Assembly (NCBI GenBank): GCA_021292165.1 | Contig: CM037880.1 | Span: 25,384,051-25,448,050, forward strand | DNA from: Shinisaurus crocodilurus | Lineage: Eukaryota; Chordata; Lepidosauria; Squamata; Shinisauridae | Direction: 5' to 3' | Length of the DNA stretch: 64,000 nt | Shown: piece after piece, positions 23,075 to 36,149 of the stretch | How the letters are laid out: each line of letters begins with the position of its first letter | Numbering within the stretch: the stretch's first letter is position 1 | Translations under genes and position numbers: made by a program | The notes under the pieces: model-generated | Told to the model about the DNA's origin: nothing | The model's database searches: none | The model's input: only the letters and a program-made list of their open reading frames with translations

Positions 23075-23544
23075 CTATGGAGATTTTACAAAGGAAAGCA
23101 CAAATCAATAGAAAAGAAGAACGAAGTCACAAATCCCTATGCCTAATCATGGTCAAGAGGGACAGCAAATAGCGCAAAATTGAGAGTGTGTTTCAAGTTA
23201 CAATAATGTTCCACTTACAATTACCATTAAAGCAGGAAGGCAAGCAATTCCAGCCAGGTGTAAGTTGCATAAAGGAGAATGATCTCAGATAACCCATAGA
23301 AGGTCAGAACTTAAAATACGCTGCCATTTGTTATACACAGCACTAATGTTTGGCTTACGTCTAGACACTGTTCTTCCCCCCCCCCCCGCCTTACCTGAAA
23401 ACATATAACAACCTCCCCTATTTTCTGCATATAGATACATTTAGGTCCATTACAGTGGTAAACTGCAACCTTCACTTTAGAGTAAACACTGAACATTTTA
23501 TAGAATTAAAAGCAGCCATCTCAAACTGCATTATTCCCTTAACT

Positions 23545-23900
23545 CAGGGGTGTTGAAACTCTTTCAGCCCAAGGACCAAATTTGATTTCAGAGAAGCTCT
23601 CAGGGGCCACATTCCATTGGTGGGCGGGGCCAAAGGCCAAAGGGTTAGGACCAAAAATACCAGCATATATTAGCTTAAAACTCTTACTGCAAGTAACTAA
23701 GCCTTAGGAGAAGCATTTCAACCTTCTACAATGAGGGGGGGACTGCACAAAAGCTGGGAAGCCACCAAATGATCAGTGGTTGGGGGAAAGGAGGTGGGGC
23801 CAGGGAAAGGGCATGTGGCCATCTGGGGAACCCCTGGGGGCCAGGTTGGGATCCCAAGAGGGTGAGATTTGGCCCCCGAGCCCAAGGTTCTGCACCCCTG
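23545..23900. mobile_element. hAT-type MITE, 356 bp
   Basis: The ends are CAGGGGTG and CACCCCTG, and identical 8-mers CCTTAACT flank both sides (23537-23544 and 23901-23908). The interior has no transposase. A related region lies at about 7794-8000. Confidence 0.9.
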
Positions 23901-24034
23901 CCTTAACTGAATAATATTTAAGCTGCACTGAAAAATTCAAGATCTTGGAAAACCCAGACTAGACTAATTTCATTAATGCAAAGTGTCAGTCTGGTTAATG
24001 CTACCCCAGTGTGCTCAGCTATACAAATGCCTAC

Positions 24035-24205
24035 CTATCTGTTTCTTTTCGCTCTGCTGAAGTTATAGGTTGAGTTCTAAATCTCTCAGAAGTCTTTCTA
24101 CTTTCCCCAGGAGAAAAATAGCGTCTTGGCCTGCGTGACCCTCTTTCTTGTTCAGCACTGCCAGACAAATCAGTACCTGATGTTGGCATCTCAAAATGAG
24201 GTTCC
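24035..24205 (-). CDS. SVIL: SVIL muscle-type exon (RRYFSPGES...[11 protein letters not shown])
   Basis: This 171-bp exon encodes [10 protein letters not shown], then [19 protein letters not shown] and [14 protein letters not shown], matching the archvillin-specific third cassette exon. The acceptor AG is at 24206-24207 and the donor GTAGGC begins at 24034. The phase in is 2 and the phase out is 2. It carries the first TQPxT motif. With exons 28774-28854 and 24595-25485 it forms a 1143-bp block, a multiple of three, that can be skipped together. Confidence 0.93.
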
Positions 24206-24594
24206 CTTTTTACCACGACAGAAAGTCAGAGAGAGGAAACAAAGAATTAGGATGGGGGAGAAGAGAGAGAGAGAGAGATGAAGGGCAAATAAAAGCATCC
24301 CATCAAATAAATCCATTATAGATCACTCTGCATGCTCCTAGAAAACCATGCACAGAAAAGGAACAAAGTCATTCCATTCCAGCCACCCAACATCAGAACT
24401 TGCACTAAGCAAGCAAAAGCACAAACGAACAAGAGAATTCAGGCCAACTCCGTCTCCAAGACACAGTAGATGGGAGTTGAACTGTGTATCTGAAGTGCTG
24501 CAGAACGCAACTGATGTTGAGTTTTGAGTGCCATTTATGCCAAGGACGTGCAAGTGTCACACCAAATAAACAGAATTCAGAAAACATCACCTAC

Positions 24595-25485
24595 AGTTCA
24601 GGTTTCTTGCTGGAATTGGCAGTTTCCAAAAAGGCATTACGGAGTTGGGCAACAGAGACTTTTGTGTCAACCACGGTTATCTCACCATTGGGGATCTTTG
24701 CTTCAGCGGTCTTTGCTTCAGTGCTCTGAAACTCCATTGTGTTCTTTGCAACAAGCTCCTTACTTTTGAAAATTTCTAATTTAGGAGAACCGGTATAATC
24801 AGACAGTGATCGAGTAAAGAGCTTATGCTTCACTGGAATCTCTTCCTGAGCCTGAACCTTCCCTTTAGCACTTTGTAGATACATGACTCTTTCACTCCTT
24901 TCAATGTTCTCATGAGTCTTCACCTGAGGTCCACGCATCCACTGCTTAAAATGGTCTAGTTCTCTCTCAGCTTCCAAAGACTTCGGCTTGCCAACAGTAA
25001 GTTTCTCAAAATCATCTCCTCTGAAGTGGCTCTCTCTGCTCTTCTCTTGCTTACGGATCTCTGAAGGTAAAACTGGTTGTCTTTCCTGCTCAGCCTCCAA
25101 ACTGGAGTAATCAAGCTTCAGTGATCGATGACTCTGAAGCAAGTCACTTTTTTCATTGTCCATCATAGCATCTGGTGGGGACCTACTTATAAACTTGGCA
25201 TTTGCTGGCACAGGGAGGCTGCTAACAGGGTTGCTTTCTGGTTCTTCAGCTGGCACCAGTTTAGCCATATGAGCAATTCCAGCAGGTTGGACATAGCCAT
25301 GTGTTGGTTGGGATACCAAACCAAGTGGCTGACTAGCAACCCTATGGAAAGCAGATGTTTCTGACTGAAGAGGCACGACATTAACAGGCACTGGGCGAAT
25401 CTTTCTTTGAGATACAGTGTCTGTTAGAAGTTCAGGGCTTCCACGAGCACTTTCCTCTTTCACCAGTTTCTCTCTAACTTTTACT
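24595..25485 (-). CDS. SVIL: SVIL large muscle-type exon
   Basis: This 891-bp exon is open throughout and encodes VKVREKLVKEESARGSPEL at its start and the conserved ending ETANSSKKPEL. Between them lie segments such as GYVQPAG, ELDHFKQWMRGP and LFTRSLSDYTGSP, which follow the archvillin insert. The acceptor AG at 25486-25487 has a good T/C tract. The donor GTAGGT at 24589-24594 is chosen because the next possible donor would include an in-frame stop. The insert is rich in Ser, Glu and Lys and looks disordered. In mammals this insert belongs to the striated-muscle isoform found at the sarcolemma and costameres (family knowledge). Confidence 0.94.
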
Positions 25486-25984
25486 CTTTAAGAAAGAAAA
25501 ATGGATTAAAAATGTGGCACAACTGTAACTAAGTTGGAGAGAGAGAGAGAGAATCATGCACCAACTTTGGGAAGTTCCAGCAACATTCAGTATTAAGCAT
25601 TGTTAAACTAGGTAACTAGTGGGGGATATCAGAGAACCTTCCCAACCAGTTTTGCCTTTTGCCAAATACCAGCCCACTGACACGGTGGGCTGATCATCAG
25701 TGAGGATCAGGACACTGACTGTAGCTCAGCCACTTTTCTATCCACTTCTACTTTCATGCGTTGCACAAGAGTGTTCTGAACAATCTATAGTCCACTGTGT
25801 CCCATTTGCTGAAGAGGAAATGGAACTAAATATGGCCAAATGGAGAATTAAGAACTTTAGTTTTTTTTCATCTAGGCACTTGCACCACTAAAATTCATAA
25901 ATAGCTGCTTCATTCTGAAATGTTTTGAACACTGGCGGTTATTCAAGTTCCCAGTAGAAAAAAAATGGGATGGCTCCCTTAGCC

Positions 25985-26021
<37 letters not shown>

Positions 26022-28773
26022 GATAACTATTATGAGAAGAAATGTGGGAAAGGGAAAAGAGCCCATTGAATTACAAACAGTGAGAGAATTTTCTAAGCAG
26101 AGGTAAAGAAGAGACATAACTTAAACTTCGCATGTAAACTGAGAGCCAATTCATAGAGATATTTATTTCATTTGTGAATGAGACATGTCTATCTAACTTG
26201 CTCTTTTCCTCAGCAAAATAAAGGAGAAGTGTGAACAGGGAAAAAAAAATAAGGTTCCCACTTCTGCATATTATGCTGAGAAACACAGCAATTTGAAAGC
26301 ATGTAAGCTATCCACAACTCAAGGGAGGAAAATTACTTATACCTTAGAACAGACAGTGTAAGAACATAAGAAAGGCCATTCTGGATCAGACCAAAAGCCT
26401 ATCTAGCCCAGCATTCTGTTCACACAGCGGCTAACCAGTTGCCCGTGGGAAGCCCACAAACAAGACATGAGTGCAACAGCACCCTCCTGCTCATGTTCCC
26501 CAGCAACTGGCATACAGAGGCATACTACCTCTGATACAGGAGGTTATAGCCATCATGACTAGTAGCCATTGATAGCCTTATCCTCCATGAATTTGTCTAA
26601 TCCCCTTTTAAATTTGTCCAAGTTGGTGGTCATCACTACATCTTGCAGTAGCGAATCTCACAGTTTGACTATGCACTACGTGAAGGACCTCCTAAACAGA
26701 AATACAGTAAAATGGTATGATGGAAATAGACAAATGCTTACATGAACTTTAATCATGTAGGCAAAGATCATCAAGAATTAATTCATAATTGAATTATAAT
26801 TAGTAAGAATAGAGCTTGTACATAAATGCAATTTTCAGGGGACCCAATAATTGAAGACTGGCTAAAAAGGTGTGGTTCAGACACAATGGGAAACCATGGT
26901 CCCCATTATGTGAACGAATCTGTTTGAACTCTCAAGCTTCTGCATGCACTTTTTTTCTCCTCTTTTGTACACCAGGAAGAGGAGATTGAAATCTTCCGCT
27001 TTTAAACAAAATGAACCAGTTCCTTGTGATGTCCAGACTCACACTTGGTTTTCACTATGGTTTGAAAACAAGCCAGGATCTGAAATCATGGTTTGATCCT
27101 GGCTTGTTCACACTAACCATAGTTTAAATTAAACAAGCCACAATTCCTTGAGTTCAAATATCACGGGGAACTGTAGTTCGTTTAAATGTGAAAGTGCATA
27201 CTTTCAATCTCCTCCTCTGGTATGTGAAACATAGTAACTGGGTGAGAGTGTGCAAGGCAGCAGTTTAGACAGGCTCATTCACATAACAGAAACGTATGTT
27301 TTCTGAATACAGCTGAACCAGGCTATTATTTTGTAAAAATTACTCACTTGATAAGGTTCTAGGAGGGAACAGAAAAAAGGAAGAAGTTAAGATTTTTGTT
27401 GATACTGGGAATCACTTCTCATTATATTGGGATTTCAAGTAGAATGTTTAATTGGAATTATTATTCTGAAGCTATAATGTCTTAAACTTGTAACTTTAAT
27501 TTTGGAAAATGTGTTTACTATTATGCAATTCTGCAATCCAATCCTATGTATATTTACTCAGGAGTAAGTGCTACTGAATTCAATTGGAGCTACTCCTATG
27601 TGTGCATAGGTTTGCAAACTTAGAATACCATCTCAGTTTGTCAACAGAGCCTTTTAGCTACTTATGCACCCATGTCTGCTTAACAGAATTAAGCAGCTGT
27701 GCATGTCAACAAATACAAAAGTTGACACTGAAGATCCTAAAGATGGTAAGGAACCTATGAGTCTGTGCAGATGTAATGCTCCCAGGTGCAAATTCCTCCA
27801 CTGGCCTTGATGATAGAGAATGACTTTAACCATGGTTAACATTAATAGTGGTCTCAACCATGGTTTAAAGCTGGTTAGCAAGTTCTGATTGGCCTTAACT
27901 ATGGTTAAGGCCAGCAGCGCTGTGGAAATCTGTGTGTCAGAGAACGGAGTCTGAGTGGAATATGCAATCCATGCCCAACTCCCTCTCTTTTAAGTATCAC
28001 TGCACTCATCCTATAAGGTATTTGCAAGGTTTGAAGTGTTACCTTCTATATGTTCCTTTCTTTTTGAACTATTATGGCTTAGGAGTAGCCACACATTACA
28101 TTATTAACAAATAAATTCTCATTGTGCGTATGATGTATAGCAGTAAACAAATAAAACTTTATTATAGAATGTTTTAGTAACCCGGTTTATGAATACTTTA
28201 CCTGTTTCTTTACTGGAGACCTGCTCTTTGGGAGCATAACATCCCTTTATGAGAACTGTATGTGTAAACATGCAAGGTGTTCACAACTCCAAGGACCGGC
28301 TAATGTATTAACTATACACTCCTACACATTTTCAAATTAAGGGAAACTCCACAGTATGAGAAAAGAAGCTCCTGTATTCAGTGCTTGCAACATTTCACAG
28401 GCTAATATTCTGTTGCACTGCAGACTGCAAGGCGAGAGAAACGTGTTAATGACAGGCTGAAGACAAGGCCTTAATTTAGCCAGTGCCATGATGTTTACAG
28501 CTGTGGAGCAAACATGAGGGGCATTTCTACTGCTTCCTACCAAAACAACCATTAGTTGTAAGTGACAAAAAAAGAGAGAGCAGGATTTCCCAGGGGGAGG
28601 GGGAGTGCCATCAGAACAGTTCATTAAACAGAAACTGTATTTTCTAATCCAATGCCATTAACGGATGTCAATAACATTTGTTAAGATGATAGTGGGAGAA
28701 TGGAAAAGGAGAGGGAAAGTTAACAGTCTGATTATTATTATTATTTAAGCCACACAGCTACATGGTAGTATAC
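25486..28773. other. SVIL intron
   Basis: It contains (CA)n at 25984-26014, a dispersed repeat at 26358-26697, an inverted-end block at about 26870-27310 and a CAATCCTATG-family repeat (about 27537-27615). The rest, including 28115-28740, is unremarkable. Confidence 0.55.
26358..26697 (+). mobile_element. Dispersed interspersed repeat, unclassified
   Basis: It starts TAAGAACATAAGAAAGGCC and contains CTGGATCAGACC and 'AATCCCCTTTTAAATTTGTCC'. Related, more decayed copies lie at 35256-35510, 55045-55200 and (reversed) about 12280-12420. It is common in reptile genomes in my experience, but I cannot name the family. Confidence 0.6.
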
Positions 28774-28854
28774 CTGGAGGGCCAGTTGATAAGTGAAGCT
28801 GTGTCCCCATCCGAATCTTTCTGAAGAAACCAATCGAGTTTTGTTTTCCCTGCA
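28774..28854 (-). CDS. SVIL: SVIL muscle-type exon ([11 protein letters not shown]...INWPS)
   Basis: This 81-bp exon encodes [19 protein letters not shown] and SLINWPS. It matches the human archvillin segment (EWFLQKDSEGD ... LINWPSR) and joins to VKVREKL in the next exon. The acceptor is AG at 28855-28856 (TAGTAG gives two choices; this one keeps the frame) and the donor GTATAC begins at 28773. Phase in is 2 and phase out is 2. It is too short to be visible as a long frame and was found by homology and phase. Confidence 0.93.
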
Positions 28855-31800
28855 CTACTATAGAAAATAGAGCTTCAGATTTTTTTTCTTGACAGTATGT
28901 CAATGCATGCACACTCAATTCCCCTGCTCACCCCGCACACACTTGGGGTGCAATCCTATGCATATTTAGACAGAAAAAAGTCCTACAATTCCCAGCATGC
29001 CCCAGCCAGGCATGCTGACCATTTTCTATCTAAAGAAGCATAGTATTGCACCCTTAATCTTAAAACAGTTTTCTTGTGATTCATAGTAAGTTTACTAGGG
29101 TGGCCGGCCAGATGGGCGATTAACAAATATAATAAATAAATAAAATTTAGCTTACAAAATGTAAAAGGCAGACTTGCAGTTTTAGTATAGCTGCATGTGA
29201 ATTTAACTAGGAACATATCTACAACATACACAGAAAAGCTAAACTTTTGTTAAGACAAAGATGTCCACAAGATGGACTACTTCACCTAGATATGTGTGTT
29301 TTGGTAAAACTATACATTGACATAATTTTCTCTCTCGCTTGATACTTAATCTGAGCAAGATATTCCCCAAAAACTAGGGTAGTAGTAACACATTCAAATT
29401 AACAAATGATATCTTGACTTAATGAAGCTAATTCAGAAGTGTTTGTTGGTATTTTTTTAAAGTGAGGTTTATTTTGAATTTTCATTTTAAAAGTAGGATG
29501 AAAAGTTAAATTGAGAGAAAAGAGAATGTTCTAATCTACAGGATAAAAAAAGAAGAAGTCAGATATACCTAAAATAGAAGCACTACCTTAAACCCATCTT
29601 TTAACTTATCATCTAAATTAAATAGAATCCTTTACTGTGGAGAGAGATAAGAGTTTTTATTTGTATTTTGTTCAAAAGAAAGGAACCTTTTCATAGCCTT
29701 TGAAGAACCTGGACCTAGAGAAAGAATGTTCTCCTCTTCTGCCAATATTTATTTATGTATTGAATTTATATATCGTCCAACTGAAAAATGCCCTCAGAGC
29801 AGTTTACAATGATAAGAACCCAAAACAGTAAAATCACAACCAACACAGATGAAAATATTGAAAAATTAAGACATTAAAAACATTTCAAATATTAAACAGC
29901 CAGCAGTAAAACTGATAATGAAACGTGCCTTTAGGCCTCACAACCATGAGAATAAGGACGTATGTACACTTAGTCATTTCTCATTTGAAAAAAAGCAGTA
30001 GGATGTGTACAAGAAAACGATAAAACTTGGCAATGATCCAAAAATACAGACACTGGATCCTCGATGACTAATTATCTCCTAAACTTAGCTATTTCAGACC
30101 AGGTTCTCTTAACAAATACTTGTTTTCTGACTTACACTGGTAAAAGGCAACTTGTGTTAATTTTCAGTCAGGCACAAATTACAGCAAACATTTTTTTAAT
30201 TATGTTTAAGTAGAGCAATGGCAACCACATTTGCTCCCCTCCAACAGACAGCGTTCCTATCCCAAGGAGCTGACAGATCTTGATAGGTATGTAAGCTAGG
30301 AAGTTTGATGCCAGAGTGAACTAGCCTAATCTTTCTCACAGAAAAGCTTTAGAGGGAGTCACACTGACCTGAGATGCAGCCAAAATGGAAAGAATGAGGA
30401 AACTGACCCCATGAATCCCACTGAGAGCGTCCTGGTCTAGATCTCCTTCGTACGTGTACTTTGATCTGTGCTGAGGGTGTGTGTGTGGGTGTGTGTGCAC
30501 ATACACTTTAGAGAGCAATGCATACAAAAGGATCAGGTGCAATTCAAAGAAATGATACGAAATCATTCCAGTTGGGAGTGGTTTTAAACACACACATTCT
30601 CTGGGTCCAGAAGGCAAGAACTAAAAGAGCCAGTGTGGCGTATTGGTGAGAGTGTTGGACTGGGACTCGCGAGATCCAGGTCCTAGTCCCCACTCGGCCA
30701 TCAAGCTCACTGGGTGACTTTGGGCCAGTCACTGACTCTCAGCCTAACCTACCTCACAGGGTTGTTGTGAGGATAAAATGGAGAGGAGGATTGTGTAAGC
30801 CGCCTTGGAATCCTTGCAGGAAAAAAGGCAGGATATAAATATAATAAATAAATAAATAAAATAAATAAAAGCCATTTAAATCAGTAATAAATATTAAATG
30901 TATGTTTCTTATTTATAAAGTGACTCGAAGTTCTAGGTGCTGCACTTAAAAAATATATATAAATATGATGTTACTAAAGAAGTTCCATCATTTACTACAC
31001 TTCACTACCTGGACTGACAGGGTGAATATTTCATCCATATATTTTCTTTGAAGCCATTCAACCCCATTGCTACTGTGGCTTCATTTTCCCCTGGTTGGGA
31101 TTCTTCTGCTTATTGTTATCTCAGCCAGTGATCATGTAGCAGACCTGATGACATCACAATTCTACAAAGCCAACCAGATCTGGTTGCATGCTGGTGTCAC
31201 TAAGGGCAAATGAAGCCTATTTAGAGCTATGGCAATGCTTCCAGGATAAGCAAGTACTTTTATCTGCTTCCACAGCAATACAAAAAAAAACTGCTGAGAA
31301 GACTGGAGTGGGAGGGGACCTTTTGGTACTGCTGAAAGTGTATATGAAATTCCCCTCCTTGGGGGGGGGAGGAATGGCTTAGATCGAATAAAAACTTCTG
31401 CCAACATAGCTGGGTAGTTAAATAATTAGGTAACACAGAAATGCTCTCATAGGAGCAACTTTGGAAGAGATGGTAACCCTGTCACCGATACATGTAAAAC
31501 TTAGAAAACCGCTAGAAAATCCTAGTTTCTTGGGTTTTTTTAATTGGTTCAGAAATTTAGATAAGTTGTATGGCAAGAAGCATAGCCAAAACAATGACCA
31601 ATTAAGAATTACCACTGTTGTCTCATTTCTGAGTGCACAATAAAACATTGGCAAGTTCAAATGCAGGTTGTGCAATTAATACCGGAATAACACTGCAGAA
31701 TAACACGAGAAGCCAAAAGATTGCATTTTCCTGCAGCCTGCTTAAAGTTTGTCCGACTGATGGCAATGGTGTTATTTATAAACAACTTATTAAAACAACC

Positions 31801-33480
31801 TAAAGAACCCAGAGAATTGTAGAAACTAATTTGTTTTTCTTATGTAGCCTTACGCCTCTGTCTCTTTACAACTTCCTGAGGGGGCTTTATTTAGGAGGTG
31901 GGGGACAATGTTCCATTTGAGCTTAGGATGGGCACATAAATTAGAGGCTGGGTTAAGGGAAAATAATCTTTACTATGTGGAAATTATTACAGCATCCTTC
32001 CAAGAAGTCTATATATTTGAATGTGTGATACTGGAAGCCACTCTTGTAGGTCTCTCCTCAATTTTAGTTTGGACTGATCCTCTTTCCATTGGTTTACTTG
32101 CCATTGCAACTAAGGCACCATTTGGGATGGTTATTCCTGATTAGCCAACTCTGTTAAGATGCCTATAAAGCAAAGAGTAGGTCCCTTCAAGCGATCTGGC
32201 CCTCTCTCTAGGCTGCATTTCTCTTCAACAGCCTTTCATTTGCCAACCTCCCCAGTGGGGAGTCCGCAGCCCCTCAGAACAGAGGCTTTGGCAGTTGTGT
32301 TTACCCGCTAAACACAGCTCCTTCCTCTGCCCTTTTCCCATTAAAACTTGCCTCAATGTTCAAAGTGCTTTGAAACTCTCTTTTCTCTCTCTCATCACTA
32401 TCACTCAGCATATTTGCTATGACACATAGCTTTGTTTTTGGTTTCTCTCTGCCCATAGAGAATTCAATTCAATCCAAAAAAGGCAACTGTGTATTAAAAT
32501 TCCCACCTCCCTCTCTGTAAAGTCTCAGAGAGCTTACTTGTATTCTGACATCATAGCACTGTGTATATCCTCAGGCAGCACACCCAGCCAATTATGTGGG
32601 GAAGGGAAACAGAACATACGGTAATATCAGGACACAGGTTAAGTTGCCCTAGATGTTACCTGGAGCGGGAGAGGCTGGTGAACAAGGAGGACGTGTTTGC
32701 CATTTTTGGTAATGGTCATGTACTTCTGGCTTATATTGTGAGTGGATAGAAAAATCCAACTTGGAAGTTCTTAAATTCTTGACTCACTTTGAACTGAGAT
32801 CTGGATTGTTTGACATTTAACATTGTGTTTTGTCTGTGGTCATTTAAGGATGAATAAAATGCATTTTTCCTTCAAAATTCATAAATAATATGTTGTTGTT
32901 TTAAGTCATAAGCATTTTAATCATGTTGTCCTTTCCAGAACTCCTTCCACAAGTGGTTCTCTCTTCATTGAACAAAAAGTCCTCATAAACTTCACAGTGG
33001 TTCTCAGACTTGCAGAACCCTACCTTGGCCAGCTGTAACTTACTGTCACCTTTGATCTCATAATACTAGTACGCAGTTAGCATGAACACCTTCTGCTTCC
33101 TCAGTGGATTTGCTTTCCAAGCACGAGACCTATGCCATGTGATGTGTGCCATATTTCAAATTCCTTCTCAAAATTCATTTTTGAAAAGTCTTCCAATTCC
33201 CCGCTCTTGTTCCTATTTCTGTAACACCAAAACTGAGCAACACAGTATGTGCGGTTGTATTATACCTCTTGATGGGTAACCCTCTTACTACTTTCTTCCT
33301 ACCCAGCCTTCCTCTTATCATCATCATAAAACGTTCAGATATTGTAAGGCCCTTGAAGTAGGCACCTTATTATTATTATCATTATCATTTCATTTCTATA
33401 CCGCCCCACAGCCGAAGCTCTCTGGACAGTTCACAATACTAACACCACTCTATAAACAGTGACAGCAATACCAGACTTAC
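28855..33480. other. SVIL intron
   Basis: It contains an element of the CAATCCTATGCA type interrupted by 'CCCAGCATGCCCCAGCC' (about 28948-29055), an L2 tail (29098-29150), a CR1/L2-like 3' end (about 29740-29935, minus), a Sauria SINE (30625-30870) and a LINE tail (33377-33440). The stretch 31000-33350 shows nothing I can name. Confidence 0.55.
30625..30870 (+). mobile_element. Sauria-type tRNA SINE
   Basis: The tRNA-like head has GTATTGGTGAGAGTGTTGGA and GTCCTAGTCCCC. It is followed by 'CTGGGTGACTTTGGGCCAGT', 'ACAGGGTTGTTGTGAGGATA' and a 3' tail 'GGATATAAATATAATAAATA' of the Bov-B type. Other copies are at 49038-49285 (+), 50280-50526 (-) and 61301-61428 (-). Confidence 0.9.
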
Positions 33481-34129
33481 CCTAATCTGGTGTCATTGAG
33501 GGAATGACTTGGTGACGCTAGCTGTTTTGGTGAGGAAAGGGAAACCCTGCGAGTTTGCTTTGGCGAACTTGGCACTTCACTGAGGGAGGAGTCACGGCCT
33601 GAAAATGAGAAGAATGTGGAATTCTCTGTTGCAGAGGGCAGATTGGAACTGGGCTCTGGGGCTTTTCTTTCATTGTCCTCGTTCAAATACACTTTTTCCC
33701 TTTCTGGAGAACTCTCTTTTTCCAGCCCAGAATATTCCTTTGACTCTGAAGCAGCAGTCCTCAGCTCCTTATTCTCAGTTCTCGCCAAGTACAGAGAACA
33801 ATAATCTTTACTTTCATCGTCCTTTTTCTCACTCTTCTGTACCCTCTTCTCAGCCACATCCTGTTCTTTCCTTGTCCTGGTGTATTTGGATGAATATTCT
33901 GAGTCCACGTCTGAATCTATTGAGAGTCCATATTTTTCAGCTAACTGGCGTCGTCTCTCTGCCTTGTACCTAGCTATTCTTTCTGCTTTGGACTCGAGCC
34001 CCTGGGAATCCATGCCTAATGGACTGTAAGAAGATGGCTTTGTTTTCCCCCCAGTGGATTCTGCTTGGTATCTGGATCTAGGCTGATTCTCTACTGAAGA
34101 ATCTGAGGTTTCTTCTTCATTTGATCTTC
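33481..34129 (-). CDS. SVIL: SVIL coding exon (AERIARYKAERRRQLAEKYG)
   Basis: This 649-bp exon starts RSNEEETSDSS and includes ESKAERIARYKAERRRQLA, the hallmark supervillin block, then FSFSGRDSSLSEVPSSPKQ. It ends LNDTRLG across the donor GTAAGT at 33475-33480; the acceptor is AG at 34130-34131. In mammalian supervillin the first ~170 residues bind the myosin II S2 region and the next part binds F-actin (family knowledge). The reading continues in frame upstream of the internal Met at 34011-34013, so that Met is not a required start. The Lys/Arg/Glu-rich helix-forming stretch probably mediates the actin or myosin contact (inference). Confidence 0.97.
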
Positions 34130-35997
34130 CTGTAACGATATAGAAGAATCAGCAGTTTCGCCTGATTTCTCTTCAATAGTTCTCTTGTTCATTTTTAAAA
34201 AAAAACAAAAAACAAAACTACGAAGTTGAAAGTATTATCTTACCAATCATCCACTTTTTCTCTCTCATGGTGCTTCCAGATGCCTTTTGGTCATTAGCAC
34301 TGGAACACTCCATCTGGAAGTACCCGAAGACTTCCTTCCAGATGCCTCAGTGTTCAGTACAAATTACAATATTTGCACTGGACACCAAGGAATATGGGAG
34401 AGGTACATAGGCTAGCAGGATAGCTAGCAGAACAAGTAACAAAACCTTTGCTTCTGTTAATGGCTCCTTGGATTAAGAAGCTCCCCAGTGCTAGCTTGAA
34501 AATTGTCTGGGGTTACGCATCTTCTTTCTTCTCCCCCACCACCCCTCACATGGTTGAGGAACATCACTGGGCTAGCCCACCAGTTCCTGGATCCTTAAAC
34601 ATCCCCCTTATGGGCATTTCCTTATTTATTTATTTTTTAATTTAATTTTATATTTTATTTTATTTCTATACTGCCCAATAGCTGAAGCTCTCTGGGCGGT
34701 TTTAAAAAATCAATTAAAAGTACAATAAACACAATATAAAATATATACAATAAAAAATTATAAAAATTTCAAACCAATTTTTAAAAGTCACAAATAACTA
34801 AAAACAAGTCAATATAACACGACCTCTAAAAGAATTAACCACCACACCATGTACTATTTAGTTGTTAAAAGCCTCAACGTAGAGGGCAGTCTTAACCTAG
34901 CGCCGAAAAGATACGTAGGGTTGGCGCCAGGTGGGTCTCAGGGGGGGATCTAGAGATACTGCTCCATTTCTGACTCAAACTTAGGGGAGTTCATCTATTG
35001 CTGCATTATACCAAAATATAGTAGAATCTCCTATATGGTGTGCATTTTATTTCAGCTTCGTTACTTTGTAAGTGGAATATCTCACTGTAAAATCCTCGAT
35101 AACAGTGCAGTTGAACTTCCCTTCTAGTCACCTACTTTTTGTACAAACTACTTTAAAGAGAGAAAAAAAGTCTTGCTTCTCACAGATCCTTAAGGCTAGA
35201 AAATAGCTATTTCTAAGCAGGAGTTATATTTTTAAAAACTAGTACATTAGAAGAAAAGAGCAGCCTGCTGCATCAGGCCAAAGGGCCAATCAAGTCTAGC
35301 ACCCTGTTCACACAGTGGCAAACCAAATGCATCCTGGAAGCCCACAAACAGGGTATGAAGGTAACAGGCTTAGCCCTCTGTTCCCCACCACTGGTCTCCA
35401 ATACCTGGCATTCCCTAGCATACTTCCTCTCAACATCCAGACTACATTTGGCTCTTGTGGCTAATTGCAGCTGATAAGATATGAATTTGTGTAAGCCCCT
35501 TTTAAAGTCATCTGCTTGTATACTGTACTATACGGTAGTACACACTATGGGTAGGATCCAGACATGCAGCCAGTTGAGTTCTGCTCACACAATGCGCTGC
35601 TCGGGAGATGATTAGGCAGATCCCTCCTTCCCACTGCAGACCAACATACCCCCCTCGAAAATCTACTCCAGGGGGTTGGGGGACCCTCCAGAACAGTGTA
35701 TGAGGTGGCACTGAGGGCTGCCTGGGGACGGGGGGAATTGGCAAAAAAATCACCTCCACCCCTTCATCCAGTGGGACCCTATGCTGCATCCGAGTCTGGA
35801 AGGGCATGCCTAGATCCAGCCCAACAAACTAAAAAAAAATAGTTCTAAGATTTTTTTTGTACCACACGTTCTTTAAAATGCGATAAAATTCAAGGACTGT
35901 ACACTACACACTCATAGCCAGGTAGAGCTTCTGTAAGCTCAAATTTGCTATAGTGTTTGGCCAAGGTCAGCATATATTAGAGAAATATATTTCTCAC
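34130..35997. other. SVIL intron
   Basis: It contains an inverted LINE 3' tail (about 34625-34960, with 'TACTGCCCAATAGCTGAAGC'), a decayed dispersed repeat (35256-35510) and short A/T tracts. No other content was recognised. Confidence 0.55.
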
Positions 35998-36149
35998 CAA
36001 AGTGAGGACTATATGGATCTGTTGCACGTGTATATCTTGGTGTGTCTTCTTCTAGCAAGCGATGGGTAACCAATCCAGGACAGTTTTGTAAAAGAACGGG
36101 CTGAGCATCATTTTCAATTCCTTCTAAACGCCTAGCTATCCTCTCTTTC
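35998..36149 (-). CDS. SVIL: SVIL coding exon ([14 protein letters not shown])
   Basis: This 152-bp exon (1+150+1) encodes [17 protein letters not shown], then [20 protein letters not shown]. It is nearly identical to residues about 4-53 of mammalian supervillin. The acceptor AG is at 36150-36151 and the donor GTGAGA begins at 35997. The start codon is in the previous exon, with the Arg3 codon split across the intron. Confidence 0.97.

Noticed and set aside
28202..28225. Possible 24-bp SVIL exon (minus) with a good GTAAAG donor
   Set aside because: With the phases of the neighbouring exons it introduces an in-frame stop (TAA), and the neighbours already join correctly without it.
31908..32144. 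Small gene of 78 codons
   Set aside because: No splice signals, homology or codon pattern; other intronic frames of similar length occur by chance.
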